50,662 nucleotides of DNA from Shewanella sp. KT0246 (GTDB taxonomy: Bacteria > Pseudomonadota > Gammaproteobacteria > Enterobacterales > Shewanellaceae): NCBI RefSeq assembly GCF_019654955.1, contig NZ_BPEV01000034.1:1-50662 (forward strand), in the 5' to 3' direction. Below the pieces are notes generated by a model, which saw only the letters and a program-made list of their open reading frames with translations, did not search any database and was not told the origin of the DNA. How positions within the stretch are numbered: position 1 is the stretch's first letter; each line of letters begins with the position of its first letter. Shown here in pieces: positions 1 to 8,236 of this stretch. Both the position numbers and the translations under genes were made by a program.

Positions 1-444
1 GCCATTTCGATAGCACTATTGATTGTTTTTGCTTTTTTTAGTGTCATCGGAGAGGAATTTGGTAAAACAATTTCACAACAATCAGAAAAAGATGCTAAAG
101 CTCAATCTATTATAAAAGAATTAACGATAGCAGCAAAACAAATAAACGATGTGGGTCCTAGATTGATTGATGATGATACTCGTCTAGACGGAGTTAGTGT
201 AGGCCCAGGTTTGCGACTTACATATCATTACACATTGTTAAATTATGTCACAAATGATTCTACGTCTAAAATTATTAAATCAAACTTTTTCTCATTAGTT
301 AAAGAAAGAGCTTGTTTAAACAGTGCGTTAAAGCAAACTATGCAGGAAGGAGTCGAATTTGTTTATTCATATTCTGACTCTTCTGGAAGCAGTGTTAAGT
401 ATCTGATAATCGACAAGAAAAAATGTGCGCCCTCTTCAATTTAA
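1..444 (+). CDS. Hypothetical membrane-anchored protein, 5' end outside window
   Basis: The reading frame is open from the first base of the window, so the gene begins upstream and only its last 147 codons are visible. The first visible residues are a hydrophobic stretch (AISIALLIVFAFFSVIG) that looks like the end of a membrane segment or signal anchor. A soluble part follows, with a helical Lys/Gln-rich linker and a C-terminal region containing two cysteines (CLNS and KKKCAPSS), which could form a disulfide outside the cytoplasm. I do not recognise the family. A TTG at 19 should not be taken as the true start because the frame continues upstream. Confidence 0.6.
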   Translation, partial: AISIALLIVFAFFSVIGEEFGKTISQQSEKDAKAQSIIKELTIAAKQINDVGPRLIDDDTRLDGVSVGPGLRLTYHYTLLNYVTNDSTSKIIKSNFFSLVKERACLNSALKQTMQEGVEFVYSYSDSSGSSVKYLIIDKKKCAPSSI

Positions 445-470
445 CGTTAATGGGGGTAGTGCAAAATAAT

Positions 471-488
471 TATGCCATATATGGCATA
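471..488. repeat. 18-bp perfect palindrome
   Basis: TATGCCATATATGGCATA lies 27 bases after the stop of the partial gene. It is perfectly self-complementary, but no T-run follows, so a classical terminator is not supported. It could be a protein-binding site or chance. Confidence 0.4.
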
Positions 489-572
489 GTAATTCTGGCC
501 ACACAATTGAAGGTTATTGAGGGTGAATACAAACTACTAAGCTTCAGATTATATCTATTTCAAACACTCTTT

Positions 573-1318
573 GGGGCATAAACGTGTTATGACCACTAAC
601 TCTTCAGTTCATTTATATTGGGTTTGTTAAAGAAAATCACTACTTCAATCTAACCCATTGCCTGCCGCTGGAATGTTCAGGATGAACGGTATGTCGCGAA
701 CAAATGGATGTGAAAGAGCGACCTTATATGCAGATACTACAGCGAGACGCTGGCTCTTGATTTAAAAGTAAGCATCCATGTAAGCTCTGCCAAAACAAAT
801 AACATCCATGTTAAACGGCCAGTTCGGCATCCATTTATCTCGCTCAGAGCGTTTCACACTGTGAAACTTCGCCTTGTTTGGGTAGCTCGCTGCTGTATCT
901 ACACTGGGATTATTACTTCTTCGATTTAGCTTCATTTGTGTATCCAGTAGGCTTGAGAACATCAAGAAAATTGTGTGAGCCCTGACATGGCCTTTCTCGC
1001 ACATCCATGTGCTTTAAGGCATTTAGTGCATCCTGCATTTAAGATCCTGGCTAGCTTTCGAGGGGAAGGGACGCCCCATCGGAAGCGTTAGCGATTTTTA
1101 AAAATGGACGAAGCGGAATACAAAAGGAGTTAAAAGTTGGCTAGATCACCGTTGAAATTTCCCGCTTTTCAGAAAATTTATTAGGTGCAGCGGGGTGTTC
1201 CAAGAGGGTATTGCTGTTGATACCCTCTTGGTCTGGTGTGGGCGAAGCGCCACGACGTAAATCCAAACGAAGTTTGGAAATCCAGTGTGAAATCCATATG
1301 ACTAAAACTGATATTAAC
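573..1318. repeat. 0.7-kb dispersed repeat, copy A
   Basis: This stretch is related along most of its length to 34847-35557. Both begin GGGGCATAAACGTGTTAT and both end just after CTAAAACTGATATTAA. Shared blocks include TGCCTGCCGCTGG, GAGACGCTGGCTCTTG, AAGCATCCATGTAAGCTC and CGAAGCGGAATACAAA. The last 120 bases contain three hairpins: 1200-1231 (stem CCAAGAGGGTA/TACCCTCTTGG), 1241-1251 (GGCGAAGCGCC) and 1263-1277 (CCAAACGAAGTTTGG). Short ORFs inside (about 762-1004 and 1181-1363, minus) have no family features and differ in frame and length between copies, so I treat them as chance. The identity of the element is unknown; a structured non-coding or non-autonomous mobile element is an inference. 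Confidence 0.75.
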
Positions 1319-1682
1319 TATGCAACAGGACTTTGATTTCTCCAAATGGCTAGTAAGCTTCAAAGCATTAATGATTTATAGATAAAATAAAAATGAACTG
1401 GAAAGTTAAAGCCCCCCAAGAATATAACAGATATAGAATCACTAAATGCTACTCAAATGGCTATATGACAAAAGCAGGTGACAAATGCAGGTGACAAATG
1501 CCAGTTATAAACACGGACTCCAGAAACCACCTCATCTAATAATGCTGAAAGCTAATTTACGGGTTTTTATCCACTGCTTTTGTTAGAATCCTTTTTTATT
1601 TTTAACAGCTGTATTTTTCAGTTGTGATATTGCCACTTTGTTTTGCTGCAAGTGCTGAAGTTTACCTATTTAAAGGCAGGTT
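1319..1682. other. Gene-free stretch upstream of the radical SAM gene
   Basis: This AT-rich stretch contains two tandem copies of a 13-mer, GCAGGTGACAAAT, at 1474-1499. The promoter of the gene at 1683 probably lies in the last 120 bases, but I could not pick a convincing -35/-10 pair. GGCAGG just upstream of the ATG is a weak ribosome-binding site. Nothing else is supported. Confidence 0.4.
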
Positions 1683-3617
1683 ATGACCGTTCTTCTAATG
1701 ACACCACCGATGACTCAATTAAATACGCCTTATCCGGCTACTGCGTATTTAACTGGCTTTTTACGCTCTAGAGGCTATGAGGCGGTGCAACGCGATCCTG
1801 CAATTGAATTGTTTTTAGAAATGATGACAGCGCCAGCACTTGAGATTATTCGTCAGCATGTAGAAGAGAACTACCAACACTTTGAAGATGACGAGCTCCC
1901 TGATGTCATTTTTAATTTTCTTGCTGAATTTGACCGTTACCACTTAACCGTCGAAACTGCGATTCGGTTCTTACAAGGCAAAGACCCAAGCCTTGCCATG
2001 CGGATTAACTCGCGCCGTTTTTTACCTGAAGGCCCTGCATTTGATGCCATTGCACAAATGGAAGCGGTATCAGGTGATGTACTGCAAGCAGCCTTTGGTA
2101 ACCTAGGCGTACAAGATAAAGCCAAATATTTAGCCACGCTGTTTATCAATGATTTATCGAGCGTAATCACTCAAGGGGTTGACCCATACTTCGAAGTAAG
2201 TCGTTATGGTGAGCAACTTGCCGCAGCCAACCCAAGCTTTGATAACCTCTACGATACCTTAATGGGCGAGCCAAGTTTTAGCTCTGAAATCTTGGAGCAA
2301 TTAGTCGAGCATTACCTTGAAGAAACTCAGCCGAGTGTGATTGCACTCACCGTCCCTTTTCCAGGCAATATGCTCGGCGCTTTGCGTATTGCGCAAACCT
2401 GCAAAAGTATCAACCCAGAAATCCCTATCGTTATCGGTGGCGGTTTTATTAATACAGAACTACGAGCGCTGAAAGATCCCCGCGTATTTGAGTTTATTGA
2501 TTTTATCTGTCTGGATGACGGCGAGCGCCCTTTAATCACCTTGCTGGAATACTTCCAAGGTGAGCGTGAAATTGATGATTTAGTGCGTACTTATTTTCTG
2601 GCAGAAGATGAAAGTGGCCAACCTTATGTTCACTTTAATGAAAATACCGAGCTTCACGATATTCCACAAACTGATGTGGGCGCACCAATATACGATGGGC
2701 TGCCGTTAGGTGATTACCTGTCGTTATGCGAAATGCTTAACCCAATGCACCGAATTTGGAGTGATGGCCGCTGGAACAAGCTCACCATAGCCCATGGTTG
2801 TTATTGGCGTAAATGTAGCTTTTGCGATGTCAGCCTAGATTATATTGACCGATACGATGCTGCAGGCGCCGATGTATTGGTCGATAGAATCGAACAGATC
2901 ATAGAAGAAACTGGTGAAACAGGTTTTCATTTTGTCGATGAAGCCTTACCGCCAAAAGTGTTATTTTCATTAGCTAAACGATTAATTGAACGTAATGTAG
3001 TGATTAGTTGGTGGGGTAACATCCGTTTTGAAAGAACCTTTAGCCAAGCACGCTGCCAGTTACTCGCAGATTCAGGCTGCATAGCTGTCAGCGGTGGCCT
3101 TGAAGTCGCATCCGACCGTTTATTAAAACTGATGAAAAAAGGCGTCAGCGTTGAGCGTGTAGCTCACGTGACTAAAGCATTCAGTGACGCTGGTATTTTG
3201 GTTCATGCTTACTTGATGTATGGCTTCCCAACTCAAACTGAGCAAGAAACCATTGATTCCCTTGAAATGGTACGTCAAATGATGGAGCAAGGTTGTTTTC
3301 AGTCAGCTTACTGGCACCGTTTTGTTGCCACGGTTCACAGCCCGATTGGTATGAACCCTGAACAATTTGGTATTACCCTAGCTGAACGACCAGATATTTT
3401 ATTCGCAGAAAATGATGTCGACTTTACTGACCCAACCGGCACAGATCATCCCATGCTAGGCGAAGGACTTCGTAAAGCAATCTACAACTACATGCACGGT
3501 ATTGGATTCGACCAACCAATGAGTTTTTGGTTTGATCAAAAAGTCAGCCCAACTCAAATGAAAAAAGATTTGATACTCACAGCAATCAATAACTTTATTG
3601 CCAGTAACGAAGAGTAA
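1683..3617 (+). CDS. B12-binding-like radical SAM protein
   Basis: This 644-residue protein has an architecture of the B12-binding radical SAM type. The N-terminus (TVLLMTPPMTQLNTPYPATAYL) matches the typical substrate-site opening. Residues about 205-310 form a Rossmann-like domain (SVIALTVPFPGNMLGALRIA, then IPIVIGGGFIN) resembling the cobalamin-binding fold, but I see no DxHxxG motif, so cobalamin binding is unproven. The radical SAM core follows from about residue 365. Its cluster cysteines are C373, C378 and C381 (GCYWRKCSFC), a CX4CX2C spacing rather than the usual CX3CX2C. Later motifs are typical of the fold (ISGG-like AVSGGLEVASDRLL and LMYGFPTQTEQE). It stands alone with its own terminator. 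The substrate is unknown. Confidence 0.85.
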   Translation: MTVLLMTPPMTQLNTPYPATAYLTGFLRSRGYEAVQRDPAIELFLEMMTAPALEIIRQHVEENYQHFEDDELPDVIFNFLAEFDRYHLTVETAIRFLQGKDPSLAMRINSRRFLPEGPAFDAIAQMEAVSGDVLQAAFGNLGVQDKAKYLATLFINDLSSVITQGVDPYFEVSRYGEQLAAANPSFDNLYDTLMGEPSFSSEILEQLVEHYLEETQPSVIALTVPFPGNMLGALRIAQTCKSINPEIPIVIGGGFINTELRALKDPRVFEFIDFICLDDGERPLITLLEYFQGEREIDDLVRTYFLAEDESGQPYVHFNENTELHDIPQTDVGAPIYDGLPLGDYLSLCEMLNPMHRIWSDGRWNKLTIAHGCYWRKCSFCDVSLDYIDRYDAAGADVLVDRIEQIIEETGETGFHFVDEALPPKVLFSLAKRLIERNVVISWWGNIRFERTFSQARCQLLADSGCIAVSGGLEVASDRLLKLMKKGVSVERVAHVTKAFSDAGILVHAYLMYGFPTQTEQETIDSLEMVRQMMEQGCFQSAYWHRFVATVHSPIGMNPEQFGITLAERPDILFAENDVDFTDPTGTDHPMLGEGLRKAIYNYMHGIGFDQPMSFWFDQKVSPTQMKKDLILTAINNFIASNEE

Positions 3618-3637
3618 TTAAGTCTTCAAGATAATAA

Positions 3638-3665
3638 ACAGAGCAATTATTTGCTCTGTTTTTTT
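3638..3665 (+). terminator. Rho-independent terminator after the radical SAM gene
   Basis: The stem AACAGAGCAA/TTGCTCTGTT with a TTAT loop is followed by a T-run, 20 bases after the stop codon. Confidence 0.85.
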
Positions 3666-3711
3666 ATGTCCTGTTTTTACTCAGCTTAAATTGAACTTGA
3701 TTGCTCCTTGT

Positions 3712-4412
3712 CGGACTAGAACTGGCACGTCCTACTTTAAAACGACGAGGGATTTTGCTTTTATTCTGAATCATTTCTATAAATTTCAGACACAAAAAAG
3801 CCCCAATTTTCGTTGAGGCTTTTTCGCATCATACTTACGTATAGCTCTTTAAAGTAAAGAATGATGGTACCAGAGGCCAAACTTGAACTGGCACGCCCTA
3901 CCTTAAAACGACGAGGGATTTCATCTTTCTACAATTACTCAATTTTTAGACATAAAAAAGCCCCGACTAATGTCTAGGCTTATTTATGATGGTACCCGAG
4001 GCCAGACTTGAACTAGCACGCCCTACTTTAAAACGACGAGGGGTTTTGATTTTAACTCAACAACTCAAATATCAAACTCAAATTACAGATACAAAAAAAA
4101 CCCAACTTTCGTTGAGGCTTTTTTGCACCATACTTACGTATAGCTCTTTAAAGTAAAGAATGATGGTACCCGAGGCCAGACTTGAACTGGCACGCCCTAC
4201 TTTAAAACGACGAGGGATTTTATCTTTCTACAATTACTCAATTTTTAGACATAAAAAAGCCCCGACTAATGTCGAGGCTTTTTTATGATGGTACCCGAGG
4301 CCAGACTTGAACTAGCACGCCCTACTTTAAAACGACGAGGGGTTTTGCTTTTATTCTTTGAATCATTTCAACAAATTTCAGACACAAAAAAGCCCCAACT
4401 TTCGTTGAGGCT
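3712..4412 (-). repeat. Array of five tRNA-Leu 3'-fragments with terminators
   Basis: Downstream (in the direction of transcription) of the intact tRNA-Leu lie five copies of its 3' part. Reading from the plus strand their extents are about 4289-4345, 4164-4220, 3990-4046, 3865-3921 and 3712-3755, the last being the most decayed. Each keeps the acceptor 3' strand, T arm and the 3' side of the anticodon stem, but has no D arm or 5' half. A constant block, TCGTTTTAAAGTA, replaces the normal variable arm. Terminator-like hairpins sit between them, at 4391-4412, 4258-4279, about 4099-4120, 3959-3980 and 3799-3820. The units at 3865 and 3990 recur at 4164 and 4289, so there is a 299-base tandem duplication. 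E. coli tyrT has analogous tRNA-3'-end repeats. Confidence 0.85.
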
Positions 4413-4442
4413 TTTTCGCACCATACTTACGTATGTAAATGA

Positions 4443-4528
4443 TGGTACCCGAGGCCAGACTTGAACTGGCACGCCTATTAAGCGAGGGATTTTAAATCCC
4501 TTGTGTCTACCGATTCCACCACTCGGGC
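4443..4528 (-). tRNA. tRNA-Leu (UAA)
   Basis: The 86-base cloverleaf begins GCCCGAGTGGTGGAATCGG and ends TCGGGTACCA with an encoded CCA. The anticodon stem-loop is GGGATTTAAAATCCC, giving anticodon TAA. The T loop GTTCAAGTC is intact. The same tRNA is encoded at 11607-11692. The first terminator downstream is the hairpin at 4391-4412. Confidence 0.95.
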
Positions 4529-4732
4529 AAACTCTGGTAACTCGTCGTAACGCGTTACAAAATTTGATATTCAACGAAGCAATCGGTTGCCGCCGCTGAT
4601 GTGGTGCATACTTTACTGATTTTTCAGATTGAATCAATAAAAAAATGAAACTTATTGTTCGAATGCCCATTTTACAAGCAAATAGCACGAAAACACGGCA
4701 TTAAAGCACCATTTAACGCCAAGCCTTTAAAA

Positions 4733-5320
4733 CTAATCCTTTAATGCGTCGTTAACTCGACATTTAAGCTCAGGTAATAATTGCTGAGCAAACCATGGAT
4801 TTTTCGCTAACCAAATATTATTTCTTGGGCTGGGGTGTGGTAAAGGCATTATTGAACGAGGATAGTCTGACCAATTTTTAACGGTTTCAGTTAAAGACTG
4901 CTTAGCAGTGTCTAAATGATAGTCTTGAGCATACTTGCCAATAACAATGGTGAGCTTTATTTGATCAAGCTCGGCGAGCAATAACGCACGCCACGTTTTG
5001 GCGCATTGTTTAAGCGGAGGTAAGTCACCGCTTTTACCCTTTCCCGGATAACAAAAGCCCATTGGCAGAATAGCCACTTGCTTAGGATCGTAAAACACTG
5101 CCTTATCAATCCCTAACCACTCTCTTAAACGTTCGCCACTGGCATCGTCGAAGGGGACACCAGACTGATGTACCGCAAGACCAGGTGCTTGTCCTGCTAT
5201 TAAAATTTTGGCAGTTGAATGAAGCTGCACAACAGGGTTAACCCCGTGCGCTAATTCAGGCTTACACAACTCACATTGCTTTACCTGTTCAATCAGAAGA
5301 TTTAATTCCGCTTGGCTCAT
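4733..5320 (-). CDS. Uracil-DNA glycosylase family protein
   Basis: This 195-residue protein has the UDG-superfamily fold. The motif near residues 43-47 is GQAPG, followed by GVPFDDASGERLREW, where family 4 enzymes have GEAPG and a similar F-D-x-x-x-G pattern. The C-terminal motif is LPHPSPRN, with the catalytic-loop histidine in HPS. Four cysteines, C16, C19, C90 and C106, are spaced like the ligands of the Fe-S cluster in family 4/5 UDGs. A role in removing uracil or a related damaged base from DNA is expected from the family, but the glutamine in place of glutamate in motif A leaves the activity open. It is not obviously in an operon; the LRR-kinase gene ends at 5428, upstream on the same strand. 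Confidence 0.8.
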   Translation of the reverse strand: MSQAELNLLIEQVKQCELCKPELAHGVNPVVQLHSTAKILIAGQAPGLAVHQSGVPFDDASGERLREWLGIDKAVFYDPKQVAILPMGFCYPGKGKSGDLPPLKQCAKTWRALLLAELDQIKLTIVIGKYAQDYHLDTAKQSLTETVKNWSDYPRSIMPLPHPSPRNNIWLAKNPWFAQQLLPELKCRVNDALKD

Positions 5321-5427
5321 TCTACTAACTTACCTTTTGATTTTTTATATACCATTATGTAGCAGCTGAAATATTAAACTCTAGTTTGTTCTATCTTCCT
5401 GGCTCTTCTGTTCTCAGAAGTTAAATT

Positions 5428-6759
5428 CTAGCTTAACTTGCTTAACTGCTGACAAATTTCATCAAAACTCGGTCGTAAATCAGATTGATGCTGTAAACAT
5501 TGCTGAGATAGTTCTGAAAGCACGGTGAATTCAGTCGTGTTGGCTTTATTACCCAATGCAATTTGTTGCTGCAATAAGTCATCCAGCATATTGCCAAACG
5601 CTCTAACTTCAATCCATTGCATAAAATTAGCTTGCTGTGGGGATAATTTACTTAAATCAGTCGCTGCGCCAAAGTCACCAAACAGCATATTAGCTTGCGC
5701 ATCAATCATCGTGTTGTGGGCGTAAATATCTCCATGACTCACTTTATGTTGATGAAGGTGCGATAAAGCCCCCGCCATGCTCAACATCACTTTGACTAAA
5801 TGCGCCATAGAAATGTCCATATCATCTGCAAAGGTATCTCTGGTGCAGGTGACAAGTGAAGGTGGCAAACCTAAGTTATAAAATCGCGGTGGAATAAGCT
5901 CCATCACCAAACCTAAATGATCTGGTTCTGAAATCTGCGCCAGTACTTTAATTAAGTTTGGGTGATGGCCTGCACTTAAGCAGCAATGTAATTCATCTTT
6001 AGGGTAACCATCAGAAGTCACTGCGCCTCTAAACATCTTCAGCGCAACGATATTGCTGATACCTGCTTGTGACTCAAACTCCTTATTCCAGTGAGCTTGA
6101 TAAATTACCCCTGATGCGCCTTGACCTAGTTGGTCACCAAGTTCAAAATCAGCCATGTTCGCTTGACGAAACGAGTCATGACTAACGTGATTATCAGTCA
6201 CTGGATTACCACTAAATGCCAACCAAGCCAACTTAGGTAAAGATAATAACCAATCTGGTACTTGGGTTAATTCATTGGCTGAAATGCGCAGTAACTCGAG
6301 CTCAGTACAGTTCGCCATGCTATTTGGTAAAGCAGTAATTTTGTTACCCGCAAGCGCGCATTTTTTTAATCGGTGCAAATCTCCTATTGAGTCAGGTAAC
6401 TTGGATATTTGGTTATCGGTTAAAATTAGCCAACGGGTATCAACTGGCAAACTGTTTTCTGCAACTGTGGTAATTTGGTTCGCTTTAAAGCCAATCATTT
6501 CAAGTTTAGGACACTTGGCAATCACTGCAGGAAGTTCAGTAAAGCAATTGAATGACAGAAATAAAATTTTCAACTCAGTTAATTGTGCAAACTCATCTGG
6601 TAATTGGCTTAAACGATTATTGGATAAATCCAGCACCTCTAAGGTGTCTGCAAACGCTAACACTTCATGCGGGAATTCAACTAATTGTTCAGCAATTTGG
6701 ATACGTTGTAATTTCTGACTATTTAATTCGCCTGATTTTAATTGCGCCAAAGTGTGCAA
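5428..6759 (-). CDS. Leucine-rich-repeat protein with a Ser/Thr-kinase-like domain
   Basis: The 443-residue protein has leucine-rich repeats over roughly residues 38-200 (LEVLDLSNNRLSQLPDEF, LKILFLSFN, LKKCALAGNKITALP). A protein kinase-like domain follows from about 205 to the end. Visible kinase motifs are the glycine loop (LGQGASGVIYQAHW), the lysine (VALKMF), the catalytic loop SHGDIYAHN with HGD in place of HRD, and the Mg-binding DFG in LFGDFGAATDL. No signal peptide or membrane segment is seen, so it should be cytoplasmic. Family knowledge suggests LRR recognition coupled to phosphorylation; the substrate is unknown. It is divergent from yqfB, with a shared upstream region at 6760-6961. 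Confidence 0.85.
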   Translation of the reverse strand: MHTLAQLKSGELNSQKLQRIQIAEQLVEFPHEVLAFADTLEVLDLSNNRLSQLPDEFAQLTELKILFLSFNCFTELPAVIAKCPKLEMIGFKANQITTVAENSLPVDTRWLILTDNQISKLPDSIGDLHRLKKCALAGNKITALPNSMANCTELELLRISANELTQVPDWLLSLPKLAWLAFSGNPVTDNHVSHDSFRQANMADFELGDQLGQGASGVIYQAHWNKEFESQAGISNIVALKMFRGAVTSDGYPKDELHCCLSAGHHPNLIKVLAQISEPDHLGLVMELIPPRFYNLGLPPSLVTCTRDTFADDMDISMAHLVKVMLSMAGALSHLHQHKVSHGDIYAHNTMIDAQANMLFGDFGAATDLSKLSPQQANFMQWIEVRAFGNMLDDLLQQQIALGNKANTTEFTVLSELSQQCLQHQSDLRPSFDEICQQLSKLS

Positions 6760-6961
6760 ATGACCTTCCTAAATATTTATTCGATTAAAATTGCGCACAT
6801 CATAAGGGATCACTCCCAACAAGTTAAGACTGCAAAGTCAGAGTTCAGTAGAATCAATCAACCCATTGTCATTTCAGTTCAAACTAGCGCAAAATAATAG
6901 GACGATATTTGGTTGGTATTATTTAATTAGTTTTATTTGATAAGTAATAGAAGGTTACTCA

Positions 6962-7279
6962 ATGAGTGAATTAACACCTATAAGTTTTTTTGGTCGCTTT
7001 GAAAAAGACATTTTATCTGGGGCTAAAACCATTACTTTACGAGATGAATCAGAATCTCACTTCAAAGTCGGTGAAACCTTGTCAGTGTCGACTTTTGAAG
7101 ATGACCGTTGGTTTTGCAACATTAAGGTATTAGCGGTGACTAAAGTGGCTTTTCATCAATTAACTGAGGAGCATGCTGAACAAGAGAACATGGAGCTTTC
7201 ATTTCTTAAGTCACTCATTCAGGAGGTTTACCCCGGAGTTGAACAGTTATTCGAAATTAAATATCAGCTGGTTACTTAA
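6962..7279 (+). CDS. yqfB: YqfB-like N4-acetylcytidine amidohydrolase (ASCH domain)
   Basis: This 105-residue ASCH-domain protein is about the length of E. coli YqfB, which hydrolyses N4-acetylcytidine to cytidine and acetate. The proposed catalytic residues of YqfB (Lys21, Thr24, Glu74) correspond here to K22, T25 and E75, in SGAKTITLRD and EEHAEQENME. The start ATG is preceded by AGAAGG at good spacing. It is a single gene, divergent from the LRR-kinase gene. Confidence 0.85.
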   Translation: MSELTPISFFGRFEKDILSGAKTITLRDESESHFKVGETLSVSTFEDDRWFCNIKVLAVTKVAFHQLTEEHAEQENMELSFLKSLIQEVYPGVEQLFEIKYQLVT

Positions 7280-7386
7280 CTGATATTTTTTAAATAAGTT
7301 AATCAATTCAAAAGAAAAATGGGTGAAGTGGTTAGATATTTAAGTTATAACTGACGACTAATGATTAACGGAAAGGATGACCGACA

Positions 7387-8226
7387 TTGCATTACTTAAG
7401 CTTATTTTTGTTATGGCCTGTATATTTACTTCAAGCTATTTGGGTCAAAAAAACCACACTTAAGCTGCCTGAACCCAATGGACTTCGGGAAGGCGTCGTA
7501 AAACTAAACGACACTGAAAACTCATCTTTCAATTCTGAAGCTAATGATGGTTCGGATGCAAATTCAACGACATTATCTTTATTGATTGTTGGCGATTCAG
7601 CGGCTGCAGGTGTTGGGGTAGAAACTCAGCAACAGGCGCTATCAGGCCAATTAGTCACTTCCTTGTCCTCAATGATGTGTCAAACAACACAATCCTCGGC
7701 TCTAGGTGATTACAAACTCAAATGGCAATTAATCGCAAAGAGTGGTTATAGCACCCAAAACTGTCTCAACAAATTCAATTATATTCTAACTCAACCCCAT
7801 CAAATTTCTGCCGATGTGGTGGTTATTTCATTAGGTGTGAATGATGTTTTAAGCCCTATTTCGGCTAAGACTTGGATTAGTCAGCAACAGCAATTGTGCG
7901 AGTTACTTTTTACATCATTGGCTTGCCAACAAATAATCATCACCAGCGTACCGCCTATGTCAGCCTTTCCTGCTTTACCACAACCATTCAGATGGTTTCT
8001 TGGCGCGAGATCTAATGAATTTAATCATGCATTAACTCAATGGATTAAAAGCTGTGCTTTACCGTGTGAGCAATTAGACATGCGCCAGTCACTCGCTAGC
8101 GCGACGATGGCCAAAGATGGATTTCACCCCAGTGAAAGTATTTATCAACACTGGGGGAAGCAAGCTGCGATACTTATCAGTAATAAAATCAATGCTGAAA
8201 ACTTTAAACATCAACACCTTGCCTAA
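7387..8226 (+). CDS. SGNH/GDSL-family hydrolase with N-terminal anchor
   Basis: This 279-residue protein starts at TTG, chosen because GAAAGGA sits about 9 bases upstream and the first residues make a clean hydrophobic segment (YLSLFLLWPVYLLQAIW). The nearby ATG at 7377 is in another frame. The SGNH blocks are visible: LLIVGDSAAAGVG (nucleophile serine in GDS), VVISLGVNDV (block III, Gly and Asn-Asp) and DGFHPS (catalytic Asp and His). These enzymes are esterases or lipases acting at or outside the inner membrane; the substrate cannot be told. It is convergent with the oxidoreductase gene, whose stop is 10 bases away, with no terminator between them. Confidence 0.8.
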   Translation: MHYLSLFLLWPVYLLQAIWVKKTTLKLPEPNGLREGVVKLNDTENSSFNSEANDGSDANSTTLSLLIVGDSAAAGVGVETQQQALSGQLVTSLSSMMCQTTQSSALGDYKLKWQLIAKSGYSTQNCLNKFNYILTQPHQISADVVVISLGVNDVLSPISAKTWISQQQQLCELLFTSLACQQIIITSVPPMSAFPALPQPFRWFLGARSNEFNHALTQWIKSCALPCEQLDMRQSLASATMAKDGFHPSESIYQHWGKQAAILISNKINAENFKHQHLA

Positions 8227-8236
8227 AACCTTTAAG

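Noticed and set aside
762..1004. ORF of 80 codons in repeat copy A and its 94-codon counterpart at 34961-35245
   Set aside because: They share the first half only because the repeats do; length and C-terminus differ, there is no family match and no ribosome-binding site.
4368..4688. ORF spanning the tRNA-Leu gene (and similar ones at 11393-11813)
   Set aside because: They translate tRNA and terminator sequence; the similar protein fragments arise from the repeated tRNA parts.
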